NCBI GenBank assembly: GCA_033439265.1 | Contig: JAVTVX010000010.1 | Span: 434,001 to 498,000, forward strand | Direction: 5' to 3' | DNA from: Dillenia suffruticosa | Taxonomy: Eukaryota; Streptophyta; Magnoliopsida; Dilleniales; Dilleniaceae | Length of the DNA stretch: 64,000 nucleotides | Shown: positions 23,086 to 35,754 of the stretch, one piece after another | Layout: each line of letters opens with the position of its first letter | Position numbering within the stretch: the stretch's first letter is position 1 | The notes under the pieces: generated by a model | Told to the model about the DNA's origin: nothing | Database searches by the model: none | Seen by the model: only the letters and a program-made list of their open reading frames with translations | Translations under genes and position numbers: made by a program

Positions 23086-24882
23086 TCTGATTTATTTGAC
23101 CCATTATTGTGATCTAAAAAATTATTCATATCTTATCTTACCCTCAAACTCCAAACTAACAGTCTTTGGGGGGACCGTGCGATTGGTGGATGGTTGAATA
23201 GCGGAAGACAAAACGTTAGGTTGAGACCCAACTTGGTTGACAAATCTTTCTCCCCTATTTATTCATTCAAGCATCGGTCTCATTTCCTTTTCCCACAAAA
23301 CCAAACAAGGTTTCTTAACCAAGAAAATCCAATATTTTATCTTTGTCCATTCTTGTAATAAACATATATAATTCCTTATGGCTGGAAAACTTCTATTCTT
23401 CCTCAAAAATTGATTATCATGACTATTCATATAATTAAAAATTTTCAAATTGAAGGAATTAAAATAATAGTTCTCTTTCTTGCTTCCTCCATTTGTTCAT
23501 AGCATTTTGACCTAACTAATTTTGGGAAAAGCCCATGACTATTATGTTGGTAAAATTTGAGTGGGGGCATCCAAATGCCAACCATGAGGTAAGTTGTGAA
23601 AAACCAGTCGCCAAAGTTCCACTATTAATTTGTTGACTTTTGGCATATCAGGTAGAGCAGATCACCTTCTCACAGTTTCATTGGTTCAACTTTTCTATTA
23701 CCAACATTAAACATTATATGAACAAATACATGATATACTACTTATTCAGTTTTGTGAAAACAGGGCATGGAATGGACCCTCTCTTTTAATATGGTCTCGG
23801 AGGTAAACTTTGGTTGAAGACCTCTTCCACCTTTTAGTCACACTATTTCTTTGGCAGAGTATACCTCTCACCTGGCTTAGAAGTTCTAAAATTTGGAGTC
23901 TCACACAATCTTAGTTCATGACTTATGTGAAAGGCTAGACTGGAACCTTTTTGTTGTTGTTGTTTATTTGCTTCAGCTTTTGGTAGAGTTTACTTTCTAC
24001 GCTTTCTACGCTGCCAAAAGGTACTTTTGGTAGAGGAGATTTTTGGGTTTTCAACTGATCCAAATAGGTATATTTAAGGCAAAAGGTATTTAAGGTTACC
24101 CACTCATACATATTGACTCATTTCATTTCCTTTTTTTCTTTCTTGTCCATCACAAATTTGGTTGTGCGCAGAGAGACGCATACACATTTTCTAGGATTAA
24201 AGTTTTGCAAACAAATCTCAATTCAACTTGTGGGTGGGAGACCCATTTCTCTCAAAATAAATTTTAAGATTTGGGATTTTAAATTATATTAGAGAGATTT
24301 TAATCTTGTACACAAGATTTGACTTGTGTGTTTGCACAATTCATATGGGTTTTTTTTTTTTTTAAATATAAAAGAATATAAATATATAGATATCAAAATA
24401 TGTGCTGAGAATTCATATAATTTATATACTGTTGTAATTAGTGGTGCACAATTAAAGAGAAATGATTAAAATTCCTATCATTATATAAATAAAGTTTCAT
24501 ATAATAGTCTTTTAAGTCAAGTTTTAATGTCAACAATCAGAATTTTTGTTCTTACCAAGAGAAGTATTGTATTCTTTGAATTGCATCTTAATATATTTTA
24601 GTCTTTTAAAACTAATTTATATTACTAATCTGAAGTCGGTCCGGCTTCAAGACCAAGTAGAATTATGTCGGCCTCTCTTTCTACCCCTCTTTTTGGTTAG
24701 TTTGTGAGGAGAATCATTGGTTGGTGCATATGAACGACTGCTGTCATTAGAATATTGGGATAGCCAGGTTCAATGGAAAGGGTTTCCTTGAAAATTATGG
24801 CATATGGTTTGATTACTAAATTTGTAGAAAATGGAGAAATAATTCTGTGTAGCCTAAAAAAATCATATGTAAATCAAAAAAC

Positions 24883-24904
24883 AAAAAAAAAAAAAAAAAA
24901 AAAA
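24883..24904. repeat. (A)22 homopolymer
   Basis: A-run in intergenic DNA, possibly a retroposon tail. No matching element body was recognised beside it. Confidence 0.8.
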
Positions 24905-25336
24905 GGAAAAATGACACAAATAGAACCAAGCAGACCAAAAGAACAGGAAATCATTCAAGTCACGAGGAACCAATTCACACTCTTCAACATAATCACACAA
25001 ATTAAATCCAATGAAAAAAAAAGAAGATGTATTTCTGAGTTATCGTGCATGAAGAAGCAAGCTATATGTACAAAAACAGAGCAACATATTCCATGAAATC
25101 CTCTGAAACATTCATGCTAGAGAGTGACTAACCTGGAAAAGCTTTGACCAAGTTGCCTTTTTCTCTTGCGAATGGGCGGTGTTGAGAGAGGTTGATAAAA
25201 TTCATGCAAATGTTCGAATCGATGCATGAATGATTGGAACAATGATGATAGTATGGGGTCATATGAATGAGAGAAAAATGAAACGGGAAAAAGTAGCCTC
25301 GAAGGGATGATTATATATTTTGCATTAGCTCTTCAG

Positions 25337-25340
<4 letters not shown>

Positions 25341-25379
<39 letters not shown>
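25341..25379. repeat. (GA)n microsatellite
   Basis: 39-nt GA run. Together with the CT run 150 bp downstream it forms an inverted pair that could fold into a GA:CT hairpin. Confidence 0.9.
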
Positions 25380-25383
<4 letters not shown>

Positions 25384-25527
25384 TCATGTTTCTGAGATTC
25401 AAGAGTCACTCATATGTAGGTCCACTGTTGCATTTTTCGAGTTTTCTTAGCAATTTACACTATCCAATACACGCATCGTGATGCCCTTGGTCTGTTAGAT
25501 TTAGATGGTTTGTTTTGATTGACCGTT

Positions 25528-25530
<3 letters not shown>

Positions 25531-25570
<40 letters not shown>
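25531..25570. repeat. (CT)n microsatellite
   Basis: 40-nt CT run, complementary to the GA run at 25341-25379. Confidence 0.9.
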
Positions 25571-25574
<4 letters not shown>

Positions 25575-26617
25575 CTAAAGATGACTGGAGAGAGACAGAG
25601 AGAGACAGAGAGAGTTAAGAGGGCGGAGTGACCAAACGTTCCAAGGGCAGAGAATGAGAGATTTTTGTTAGACAAACCAACCTTTCCTTGTTTTGCTTTT
25701 GGGTTTTGGCTGCGCTCACAACTGTATCAGGTGGTGGGTATTTTCGTCTTATTATACCTTTGAGGTAGTTATTGGGGTCCACGAGAACTTAACCGAAATA
25801 AACCAATCAAGTCATGCCATGTCATCAAGCACTGACACGTCACGCGCCCAAACAGTTCATGACTCGGTCAGCTCTTCCCCTGCCAAGTCAGTCGGTCAGA
25901 AACTCAAATGAAATAGCTTTCGTACAGGTCCTTCACTGGGCAATGCAAACAAATATTTCATAATATATAAAAAATTATAAATTATATGGACAAAAATAGA
26001 AAAGGGTGCACATGAAAAGCACATAACCTTAACCAAACATCCTCTATATCCTCAAGGAGGCATTTCTAAGGTCACTCTCCTACGCTCTTCTATCTGTATG
26101 CTGGTGTGTTTACCCTGTCTTCTCTTTCACTGATGTTTCATAATATTATATTCTATCACGATAAATAAAGAAAAAAAAATTTACATACAAACACAATAAT
26201 TTAAAAAATAATAATAATAAATAAAATTTTACAAAAATGAGTATAGATAATCATTGTACTAATCAACTTAGATGCTAAATAGAAGTTGGGTTGCTGAATT
26301 CAAAGACTATTAAATACTACAACTAAATAATCATTACACAAAATTCACCTTGAAATTAGTCACACTTTGAAAAATATATCCACAACTCAACTCATTTTAA
26401 GCATGTAGATGAAAATAGAGTCCATAGAATATGCAGATACACCTTAAAAAGCATATATTCTCATGCGCTTCAAAATGAAGCACCAGACGTACATGAGAAG
26501 CCATACATCTGTAGGTTTCTATTATCACCTAATTGCACAATCCATAACACAATCTATAAATGTAAAGATCCGACGTGTCACAGCAAAAAATTGCAGCTCC
26601 CAACTAGCAATCTGACG

Positions 26618-28864
26618 TTAAGTACCGGATGTAACTCTCTCCTGCTGGTCTTCGGAATCAACTGAGAGCAACCAAGAGAGGTATTCTGCAGCACAACCTA
26701 ATGCAGACCCAGACGTGTCTGGCGGAGTGATTCTCTTCCGCATTAGAGACTCTATTGACAATGCTCTCCTTTTCTGCCCACCCCTTGATCTTGACCTGAA
26801 TAACTGATCAGCCTCCTCAAAATCTCCCTATATGAAAGATGAATATACTTATACATCTCAGTGTTGTTTTTATTGAAGCAAACATTTCCAGCTAAATACC
26901 ATATACAATTGCACGTTAAATTGTTAAAATGTGGCATCAAGTAGTTTGTAACTAGATCCAAACTCAAACTTACATGGGTATGAACATGGCGCCCTGTTTT
27001 CTCATGGTTATCCCTCACATGCTTAAATGAGAAACTCATATCGCAGCCAGGAATTCTACAGCTAAAAGGTCGGAGATTAAGGTGAGCAGCTTTGACATGC
27101 TGTTGGAGATTTGACATCTGCATATATTTATATACAACTCAACGATAAGTTAAAAATGGAACTAAAGCACATGGTAAGAATGGGATAATTTTGTTTCAAG
27201 ATAGTAGCATCTTACCGTTGAATATGTCTGGTTACAACCTGCAACACTGCATTTGAAACTGTCCACCAGCTGTTTTGTCTCATGTGTGCGAAGATGCCGC
27301 TTGATGTTCTTTTTTAGTTGCTTGGTTCCACATATATGGCAAGTGATGTGCTGGTGGCACATCTGGACATGGGCTTTAAGGCATTGATCATTAGTAAAGA
27401 CCTTTGTGCAACCGGGTTCCAAACAGACTGCCTCTACTGAATCCAGCTTGACTGATTGTGTTGAGACAGCCAAGTGTGTTTATGTTAGAGATAACATAAG
27501 AAACCAAATATTCAGCTAAAATGTATTATAACTATCAATATATTCCATGCCATCCGAAAGTTGGGGAAGGAATAACATACCATGAGAATCCTTGTGCTTT
27601 TGCAACTTTGATGCAAATTTGAATACCTTAAAACATCCAGCTTCAGGGCAAACATACTGTTTGGGACCATCATCAGGAATAAAGCTAGAATCTTCCCCAT
27701 GAAACTCTTTAATGTGCCTTGTCATGTTACCCTGGAAAGCAAATTCACTGTTGCATTGCTCAACTGGGCACACAAAAGTCTTTCCTTGGTGCCGCAGCAG
27801 GTGGCGGTTGAGGTGGTCTTTTCTTCTATAACTGGAATTACAGTCTTCCAAAGGACAAGTAAATTGCCTCTGGACCCAAGAAGGAAAATACTAAATCTTA
27901 TAGATCTTAACCATATTGAAGCAATTAAGTTAGACAGCCAACAGTCCTAGAAAGAAAGTAAAGTATATACCAAACCTCAAGAATGAATTTTTTCTGCGTG
28001 ACCGAGGCTGTCATGAGGGAGCTTCCCAGGAAGTCCCCCAACCTGGTACTATTCCATTCAAGACAGGACTTGCACCTCATGCATATTGGAGTTCTTTTTG
28101 TGGGATCCAGTGCATCACGCCATTAATTTAATGGGAAATTCTACCATCAAAAGTAGAACTAAAAAGCCCTGCAAGTCTATTTGTTTAGTGTTGGTCCCAA
28201 GCAAAACACAGAAAAGACCTTACATGATTAAGTTCAAAAGCAAGCAAGAAAGCTTACAACCATGGTTGAACAACAATCACATTCACAGGAGATTAACGAA
28301 ACTAATCACTACCAAGATAAATACCAGAGAGATTAAAGCAACGATATTTAATTTTTGTGGATAATTGGACAGGAAACCATGAAAAAACAACAAAAGTGAA
28401 TTACCATGCCACGATAGATCCTCTAATTTCTCAACAATTCCACCAAATCAAGACGAATACACAGGGCATTTAGGGAAACCCTAGAAATTACCAAGAGGGA
28501 TGGATTGGAAATACCTCAAGAGAATGAGATTGCATATGTTGCTTCAAATGAGCGGGCTTACGAAAACTAGCACCACATTCTTCACAAACATTCGATTTCT
28601 TCTTTTCTCCATTGTCATCATCAACACTCTGCCCTTTCATCTTTTCTTTCTATAAGGCCCCAGAAATCAAACCAAAATTCTTTCAATTTATTTATTATTG
28701 AATACTTAAAAATGTGAAATTGAAATAGAAACACCCACCTCAGAGTGGTTGGAGAGGATATGAGATGAAATTAGGGACTTCTTGGACCTACAAATCCCAC
28801 AGTATTGGCAGAAATAGCGTCTCCTGTCACTGAATATGGGGTCTTCTCTACATCCTTGCTCCAT
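26618..28864 (-). CDS. TFIIIA: Transcription factor IIIA (nine C2H2 zinc fingers)
   Basis: Binds the internal control region of 5S rRNA genes and 5S rRNA itself, starting RNA polymerase III transcription. Minus-strand exons: 28864-28739, 28649-28515, 27869-27581, 27451-27216, 27117-26974 and 26827-26618; all phases join, giving 379 aa. Fingers in order: F1 [16 protein letters not shown]2 [20 protein letters not shown]3 [21 protein letters not shown]4 [21 protein letters not shown]5 [21 protein letters not shown]6 [21 protein letters not shown]7 [21 protein letters not shown]8 [20 protein letters not shown] and F9 [20 protein letters not shown]. The F4-F5 linker is short (about 16 residues), unlike the long acidic spacer of Arabidopsis. 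A basic tail [11 protein letters not shown] follows F9. The start [11 protein letters not shown] was chosen by family length; an in-frame upstream Met at 29050 exists but precedes leader-like sequence. Intron 2 carries the 5S rRNA mimic exon. Confidence 0.95.
27976..28168 (-). promoter_or_regulatory. TFIIIA 5S rRNA-mimic alternative exon (P5SM type)
   Basis: Lies in TFIIIA intron 2 between the finger-2 and finger-3 exons. On the minus strand, 28116-28010 matches plant 5S rRNA in order: GATGCAC-GGATCCCA, GAACTCC, TAGTAC-AGG-TGGG and CTTCCTGGGAAG. Possible exon borders are TTGCAG| before 28168 and GAG|GTTTGG after 27976, giving 193 nt. Inclusion after exon 2 reaches an in-frame TGA after 17 codons and also shifts the frame. 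Known for land plants: ribosomal protein L5 binds this element and promotes skipping, which yields functional TFIIIA mRNA, while inclusion sends the transcript to decay. Exact exon ends here are inference. Confidence 0.88.
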
Positions 28865-29092
28865 TCTGTTGCCGTTTCCCTTGGGCTCTGCTTTGGCTCC
28901 TCTGCTATTTGTGGGAAGAGAGAGAGAAACCCTAGATGTTAGAATAGAGAATAATTCCCGGGTGGTGGGGGTTTTGGTCGTGATCCGACGGTTCTCGTTT
29001 CTTCTGTGTTCGTCCAATAGCCTCATCCGACGGCTATGGTTGCTGTGCACGTGCCTCCCCAGATTTATGGTTCTCTCACTATGGTTGACTTA
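28865..29092 (-). promoter_or_regulatory. TFIIIA leader and proximal promoter
   Basis: Only about 230 bp separate the TFIIIA start codon from the target-site duplication of the Ty3/gypsy fossil. The leader and core promoter must fit here or lie within or beyond the element. No TATA box is evident. Confidence 0.4.
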
Positions 29093-29097
29093 CATAC

Positions 29098-29473
29098 TGT
29101 AGCAAACTTTAACTAAAAATAGAGGGAATTAAACGGTTGTAGCCGTTAAAGATTGGTTGAAGTTCCAACCAATTAACTATCAATAGTTAAATAATTCAAT
29201 AAGGAGAATAGGATAAAAGACATTCATAAGATATGAGAAAATGAAATACAGTTTTTCATCTCTATCTCTCTCTCTCTTCTCTCTCTATTTCTTTTCTCTT
29301 CCTAGCTCCCTACTTTTCTTCCCCCAAATTGTTCACCTCCCTCCTGTGATTATTCACTACAGTCATCTTTTCATCATCCATTGCCCTCGCCATTCCTGCA
29401 GAACTTCAATCTTCAGCGCTTAATTGAAATGGGCCATAAACTTGGCGTTAGTTTGAGAGTTACATTCATAACA
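29098..29473 (+). repeat. Left LTR of Ty3/gypsy fossil
   Basis: Begins TGTAGCAAAC and ends TTCATAACA. It has a CT-rich R/U5 part and a TATA-like AGGATAAAAG. Paired with 34014-34406. Confidence 0.88.
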
Positions 29474-32400
29474 AGTGGTGTCAGAGCAACAGTTCCTTGG
29501 CTTTCAAGATTCAATACGGACAACCTAAGGTACAAAACTATGAAAGATCAAATCAGAAAGCAAGAACAAAAAACTCAAGAATTGACAAATGGATTCCAAG
29601 AACACCAACTGTAGGCTGAGAAAAAGCTTGACAACATTGAAAGAAAAATAGAATGAATGTACCAGAAGTTGGAAGAACAAAATCAGAGGATGGAGGCATT
29701 CATCACTAGTGTAGATGCCAGATTTTGTTCGGTGTACAGAAGATGGAATCAGGACAAAGTGGAAGAGATAGAAGATGAGCGAAGTTCTAAGACTCCAATA
29801 CTGCCTACTCCAACTGAAGGCAGAATGAGGATGGAACATGGATCTCATACAATGAGGAAAGAGCCATCAAATCGTGGGTATTTTCCTAATCCTCCTAAGA
29901 TTGAACTTCCATTATTTGTGGGGGAAAATCCTAGGGAATGGTTGAGGAAATGTCAGAAGTTTTTTAGTGTTTATCAAATTCCAATGCATGCATGGCTTGA
30001 TACTATTGAAATGTACCCGGAAGGTAAAGCTGAGCTTTGGTTTCAAGGTCTCAAGTTAAAGAGGCATGAACTCAGTTGGGAAGAGTTTTCAGCGCAACTC
30101 TGTTTAAGATTTGAAACAAAAGGAAGTCAAGATAGAATTGAGGAATTCAATAAATTACAATAGTTTGAATCTTTATCTGAATACCAAGAAAGATTTGAGG
30201 AGTTATGGTCAGTCATGCTACAGAAGAATCCTAAGCTAACTGAGCTCTATTTCATCTCAAGTTTCATTAGTGGCCTGCAAGAAGATATCAAGCTTATGTT
30301 AAGAATCATCAAGCCCCGAACTCTTCTTCATGCCTTCGAAATTGTCAATCTCCAGGAACAATCATTGGAACTAGCTAAAAAGAATAGAAGTCATGAGATA
30401 TCAAGCAACTCACCTTTGCAGAAATCTAATCTTAGCAAAACTAGACAAGAAGATTCCATCCCAGGGAATAGCTGGCCAAAGCTATCACCACAAGAAGTGC
30501 AGCTCAGGAGACAACAGAACTTTTGCTTTAAATATGGGAAGAAGTTTATACCAGGTCACATATGCAAGTTTAAGCATCTGAATGTCATTCTAACTACAGA
30601 AGATAATGAGGAGATTGAAGATAAGGACCAAGTAATGAAGGAGGAGAGTCTGCAGCAAGATGAATTGGAGGAAGGAGTTCTGGTTTCCCTTTGTGCATTG
30701 TCAAAATCTATCCACAAATAGACTATAGCCTTGCAAGAAATCCTAAGTGGAGTGAACATCGCTCTACTGGTAGATACAGGCAGTACCAATAGCTTCCTAC
30801 ATCAAAGAGTGGCTAATCAGTTGAGACTGAAAACAGAACCAACTGTGACACTGCAAGTATAAATTGTAGATGGAAGCAAGATCTTAAACTCTACTAAGGT
30901 CGTAATGTTAGATGGATTATTCAACAATATACTTTTATATATGATCTTAGAGTCATACCACTAGGTAGATGGGATATGATACTTACTGTGGATTGGATGT
31001 ACAATTATAGTCCAATCACATTTGATTTTAAAAAATTACAAGTAAAGCTCTTCAATAATGGAACTAAGGTGGTTTTTGAGGGAAGAGTAGAACAACCTCT
31101 ACTTAAGCTGATAAGAGGGAAGGACACTAGAACATTTAGAGAACAGCAACTGCAAAGCTGTATGACTATAAATGTTCAGAAGGAGCGACCAGATTGTCAA
31201 ACTCCATAAGTTATAACTACAGTGTTAAATGAGTTTGGAGAAGTCTTTGCAACTTCTACTCTTCTTCCACCTAAAGGCAACATGATCATTTGATCCCTCT
31301 TAAAGCCAACTCTCAGCCATTTAAACTGAAACCTTACAGATACCCACATTCCCAAAAGTCTGAAATTGAAAAGCAAGTGTAGGAGATGCTCAAACAAGGT
31401 ATTATCAGGCCAAGTACCAGCCCATTTGCTTCCCCGGTCATGTTGGTCAGAAAGAAGGATGATACATGGTGCTTTTGTATAGATTATATGCAGTTAAACC
31501 AGCTGACTATCAAGGACAGGTACCCTATACCTAACATTGATGAACTTTTGGATGAATTTCGTTGATCTAGAGTTTTTTCTAAAATGGATTTAAGGGCTAG
31601 GTATCATCAAATTAAAGTCAAATCTTCTTATGTTGAGAAAACAGCCTTTCAAACCCATTATGGCCATTTTGAGATCCTAATCATGCCATTTGGACTCACA
31701 ATACCCCTTCCACATTCCAAGTTTTGATGAATCACATATTCTAACCCTATTTGAGGAAGCTTGTTCTAATTTTCGTTGATAACATCCTCATCTATAGTTC
31801 ATATATGCACACAAATGCTCATGATCTCAAAATTATACTATCTATACTCATGAAGCATCAGCTTTTCCCCAAACTCTCGAAATGTACATTTGCACAAACC
31901 CAAGTGGAGTATCTAGGACATGTGGTGACTGCAGAAAGAGTAAAAATAGATCTGCAGAAAGTGGAATACATCTCTTCATGGCCTATCCCAACTTCTGTTA
32001 AATACTTGAGAGGTTTCTTAGGATTAACCGGATACTACAGAAGATTTGTAAAGGACTATGATATGATAACTAGACCCTTAAATGATTTCTTAAAGAAAGA
32101 CAATTTTTAGTGGAATGAAAATGCTAAAAGGGCCTTCAATCAGCTCAAGTCAACAATGTGCATGCTCTAGTAATGAGGTTGCTAGACTTTAATAAACCTT
32201 TCATTGTGAAGACTGATACTTCCTTTAATAGTTTGGGAGCTGTATTGATGCATGAGGGTCAATCTGTAGCTTATCTAAGTAAGGCATTAGGACCAAGAAG
32301 CAGAGGGCTATCCATCTATGAAAAAGAGCTACTTGCAGTGGTGACGACAGTTACGAAGTGGAGACGCTATCTGCTAGGATATCACTTCATTATAAAAACT

Positions 32401-34013
32401 AATCATCAAAGTCTTAAATTTTTACGAGAATAGAAACTCACTACTCCTTTGCAATATAAATGGATGGCTAAGTTACTTGGCCTAAACTATGAAATTCAAT
32501 ACAAAAAAGGGGTCGAGAATAGGGTTGCTGATACTCTATCCAGAAGAGAATTACAGGAAGGAAAGTCCTCTTATCATAGTCTATTCGCTGTGATATCAGT
32601 CCAACCCAAAACATTATTGCCAAATTAACTTTTCAACCTGAATGTGAGTCTGAATTTCAGTGCCATGGAGGGGTTCTGAAATATAAGAGAAGATAATGGT
32701 TGGGGAGGGAGCTCAGCTCAGAGAAAAAATAGTAAAACGCATGCATGCTTCTGCTATTGGAGGTCACTCAGGACAGATGGGGACACTGCAGAGGGTTAGA
32801 GTAGTATTTTACTGGTCTTTGATGAAGCAAACCATTAGCAAAATAATGCAAGAATGTGATGTATGTCAAAAAAGCAAGCATGAGACTACCTCTTACCCAG
32901 ATTTGTTGTAGCCACTACCTATTTCCACTCAAGTTTGGACACGAATAAGTATGGATTTTATTGAAGGACTGCCAAATTCTCAAGGGTATAACACTATTCT
33001 AGTGGTTGTTGACAGACTCATTAAATTTGGTCATTTCATGGCACTGCAACACCCATTTTTTGCTATTCAAGTGGCTCAATTATTCTTAGACAATGTTATC
33101 AAGTTACATGGCCTTCCTAACTCAATCATTTCAGACATGGATAAGGTTTTCACTAGTTTATTTTGGCAGGAGCTTTTTAGGCTCATGGGAATTCAGTTGA
33201 AATTGAGTAGCTCATACCACCCGTAAACAGATATACAAAGTGAGAGAGTTAATCAATGCCTGGAGTGTTATTTGAGATGTATGACATCTGATAGACCTGC
33301 ACATTGGCTTAAGTGGCTGAGCCTAGCAGAGTGGTGGTACAATACTAACTATCATAGCAGCATACAGATAACTTCATTCGAGATTTTGTATGGATACAAA
33401 CCCAGGCACATTCCTATAGGACCTTATGAAGACTCAGTTACCCCAGCTGTAGGAGAGTTCATCAGAACAAGGTAGGACATGATTCAAATTCTGAGGGATC
33501 ACTTGTGTCGAGCTCAAAATAGGATGAAATTATATGCTGACAACAAGAGAATAGAACGTGAATTCCAAATTCGGGACATGATCTACTTGAAGCTACAGTC
33601 ATATAGACAGCAGTTAGTTGAGTTGAAGAGACAACTTAAGCTATCTTCCAAATTCTATAGACCTTTTTGTGTCATAGCAAAAATTGGGGAGATGGCTTAT
33701 AAACTACAATTACCCCCGGCTTCAGAATCCACCCAGTCTTTCATGTATCCTTACTGAAGAAAAAGCTAGGTCCTGATCAGTCTTGCATACGTGCACTACC
33801 ACTATTGGGTACAGATAAGCAAGCCCTTGTGGAACCAAAGAAAGTACTGAAGAGGCGTGCTATTTGGAGGAACAATAATCGGTAACATATATTTTGATCA
33901 AATGGATTAATCTCAGCTATGAAGAAGCAACATGGGAAAACTTAGACTTCATACGTGCCCAGTTTCCAACATTTAATCCTTGAGGTCAAGGATAGTTCGA
34001 AGGGAAGGAATGT

Positions 34014-34406
34014 TGTAATAAACTTTAACTAAAAATGGAGGGAATTAGCAGTTGTAGCTGTTAAAGATTGGTTGAAGTCCCAACCAACTAATTACCAGCA
34101 GTTAGATAGTTCAATAAGGAGAATAGTATAAAAGATGTACCTGAGATATGTTGAGGAGAAAATGAAATACAGTTCTTCATCTCTATTGCTCCCTCTTTCT
34201 CTTTCTCTCTTCTCTCTCTATTTCTTTTCTCTTCCTAGCTTCCTACATTTCATCCCCCAAATTGTTCACTTCCCTCCTGCGATTATTCACTGCAGTCATC
34301 TTTCCATCATCCATTGCCCTCGCCATTCCTTCAAAACTTCAGTTTTCAATGCTTACCTGAAACGGGCCACAGACTTGGCGTTAGTTTGGGAGTTACATTC
34401 ATAACA
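34014..34406 (+). repeat. Right LTR of Ty3/gypsy fossil
   Basis: Begins TGTAATAAAC and ends TTCATAACA. It is slightly longer than the left LTR because of an extra CT-rich segment. Confidence 0.88.
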
Positions 34407-34411
34407 CATAC

Positions 34412-35750
34412 CCTATCATGGATTCCAAATGTGGTGTTTTGAAATCTGAACCGTGGCACTTCCTCCCACACAAGCGATCGGACCCACCAGTGACATCCTA
34501 GGTGTATTGGACCGGTGGACCCTCCCTCTGCTACCCCCGGTCCAATTGGTAACATTCAATTGGTTCTCTGAATTTTCATTTAGATTTAATTGTTTTTTTT
34601 ACGCAAAAATATAATTAAATAGGTTTGAATTAGAAAAAAAAGAAATAAGGAGACTTTACCGTTTGAACTCTCCAAGGGACATTTAGATTTAATTATATGA
34701 CATAATTTCTCCCGTTTTGCATTTCTTTCCCGGAAGAAAATTATCTTTCAAAAAAAAAATAATTATTTACTTAAAATTTTCAATTTAGGTTTAACTGTAT
34801 GACTTAATTTCTCTCATTTGTGCTTCTTCTTTTCCGGAACAAAATTATCTTTCAAAAAAAATTATTTACTTAAAATTTTCAAAAATTCTTGAAAATTGAC
34901 CTAATCATTTGCTAAGCGAAAATTTTCTTTTTTCTTTTTTGATTCACAATAGTTTTTTAATAATTACACTAAATAATTGTAAAAATTTTCTAAATAATTT
35001 CTTAGAATTTGAAATGCTTAAAGATTAAGCATTTTCTTTTAGATTTACCTTGAGGAGTTTTTTTTTAAAATAATTTTATGAGTATTAAAATCAATAGAGT
35101 TAAGATTTTACAATTTTGTGATTACAAATATCAATTTTTATTTACTTTAGTTAAAAAATATTAGAAATTGAATTATTTGTCTTTGAATTTTGTTTTGGTG
35201 TGGTGCACAGAAAAGAAAGACAACAAAATTAAGGATTTGTTTATATAGAAGAAGAGGTCTCTAAAAACAAAGTCACTCCCATTTTCATTGTCACTTGTAA
35301 CCACCTTTACCTGTGAACGCGAATCAAAGTGATATTTCCATCACAAGATAAACCCTAAGTCCCCAAATATTAACATGTTTGTTTAATATTTATTAATGCA
35401 AAGGGTTTGTTTAATTTATTGAAAGGAAAGTGACCCAAACCCAAACGCACCTGCCACAAAACATAATCAAGTTGGTTCTACAAAGCTTGGACTTCGTATT
35501 CCATGGTGAGTTTCCCTACGCACCAACACCAACTTTAACTCTACCCGACCTGTTCCACCCAAAAACACAAAAACTTCCGAAATAAAAGTTATTGAACAAT
35601 TCAGATTTTTTTTTAAATTTTTTTATATTCATCACTATTCAAAATTATATTCTAACTAATTCAATTTGAATTTTATCGAATCAGAAAGCTCTCTTAATAT
35701 AATTTTTTAATATTAAATTTTAAAATTAAAATTTAATTAACAGAGCTATT
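34412..35750. other. AT-rich intergenic DNA between two element fossils
   Basis: No gene seen. It contains a tandem duplication of about 100 bp at 34681-34884. The right part (35580-35750) may include the decayed end of the neighbouring Ty1/copia fossil. Confidence 0.5.
34681..34884. repeat. Tandem duplication of about 102 bp
   Basis: Two adjacent units starting ATTTAGATTTAATTATATGA and ATTTAGGTTTAACTGTATGA. Each continues through ATTATCTTTCAAAAAA to TTATTTACTTAAAATTTTC, with moderate divergence. Confidence 0.8.
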
Positions 35751-35754
35751 AACT

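Larger units (their letters stand above)
17974..26617. other. Gene-poor intergenic region
   Basis: 8.6 kb with no gene I can support. It contains five SINE-like copies between 20.4 and 23.1 kb, GA/CT arrays (19634-19667, 25341-25379, 25531-25570) and a 22-base A run. Two minus-strand islands with splice-like ends (19691-19734 and 25133-25227) could be exons of an unrecognised gene. The MYB5 3' UTR lies at the left end and the TFIIIA 3' UTR at the right end. Confidence 0.55.
29098..34406 (+). mobile_element. Ty3/gypsy LTR retrotransposon fossil (chromovirus type), broken
   Basis: 5.3-kb element flanked by the 5-bp target-site duplication CATAC (29093-29097 and 34407-34411). LTRs lie at 29098-29473 and 34014-34406. 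A primer-binding site TGGTGTCAGAGC, of initiator-tRNA-Met type, sits just inside the left LTR, and a purine-rich tract precedes the right LTR. Order of parts: gag about 29650-30720, protease region about 30720-31200, reverse transcriptase about 31260-32110, RNase H about 32110-32600, integrase about 32640-33480, and a chromodomain-like end about 33830-33985. This is the Ty3 order. The element is broken, with roughly a dozen interruptions, and cannot be active. The LTRs differ at about one site in ten by eye, so the insertion is millions of years old. Confidence 0.9.

Noticed and set aside
28010-28116. A 5S rRNA gene
   Set aside because: Only parts of 5S rRNA match, termini are lost, no polymerase III terminator context is seen, and the location in TFIIIA intron 2 is that of the known mimic exon.
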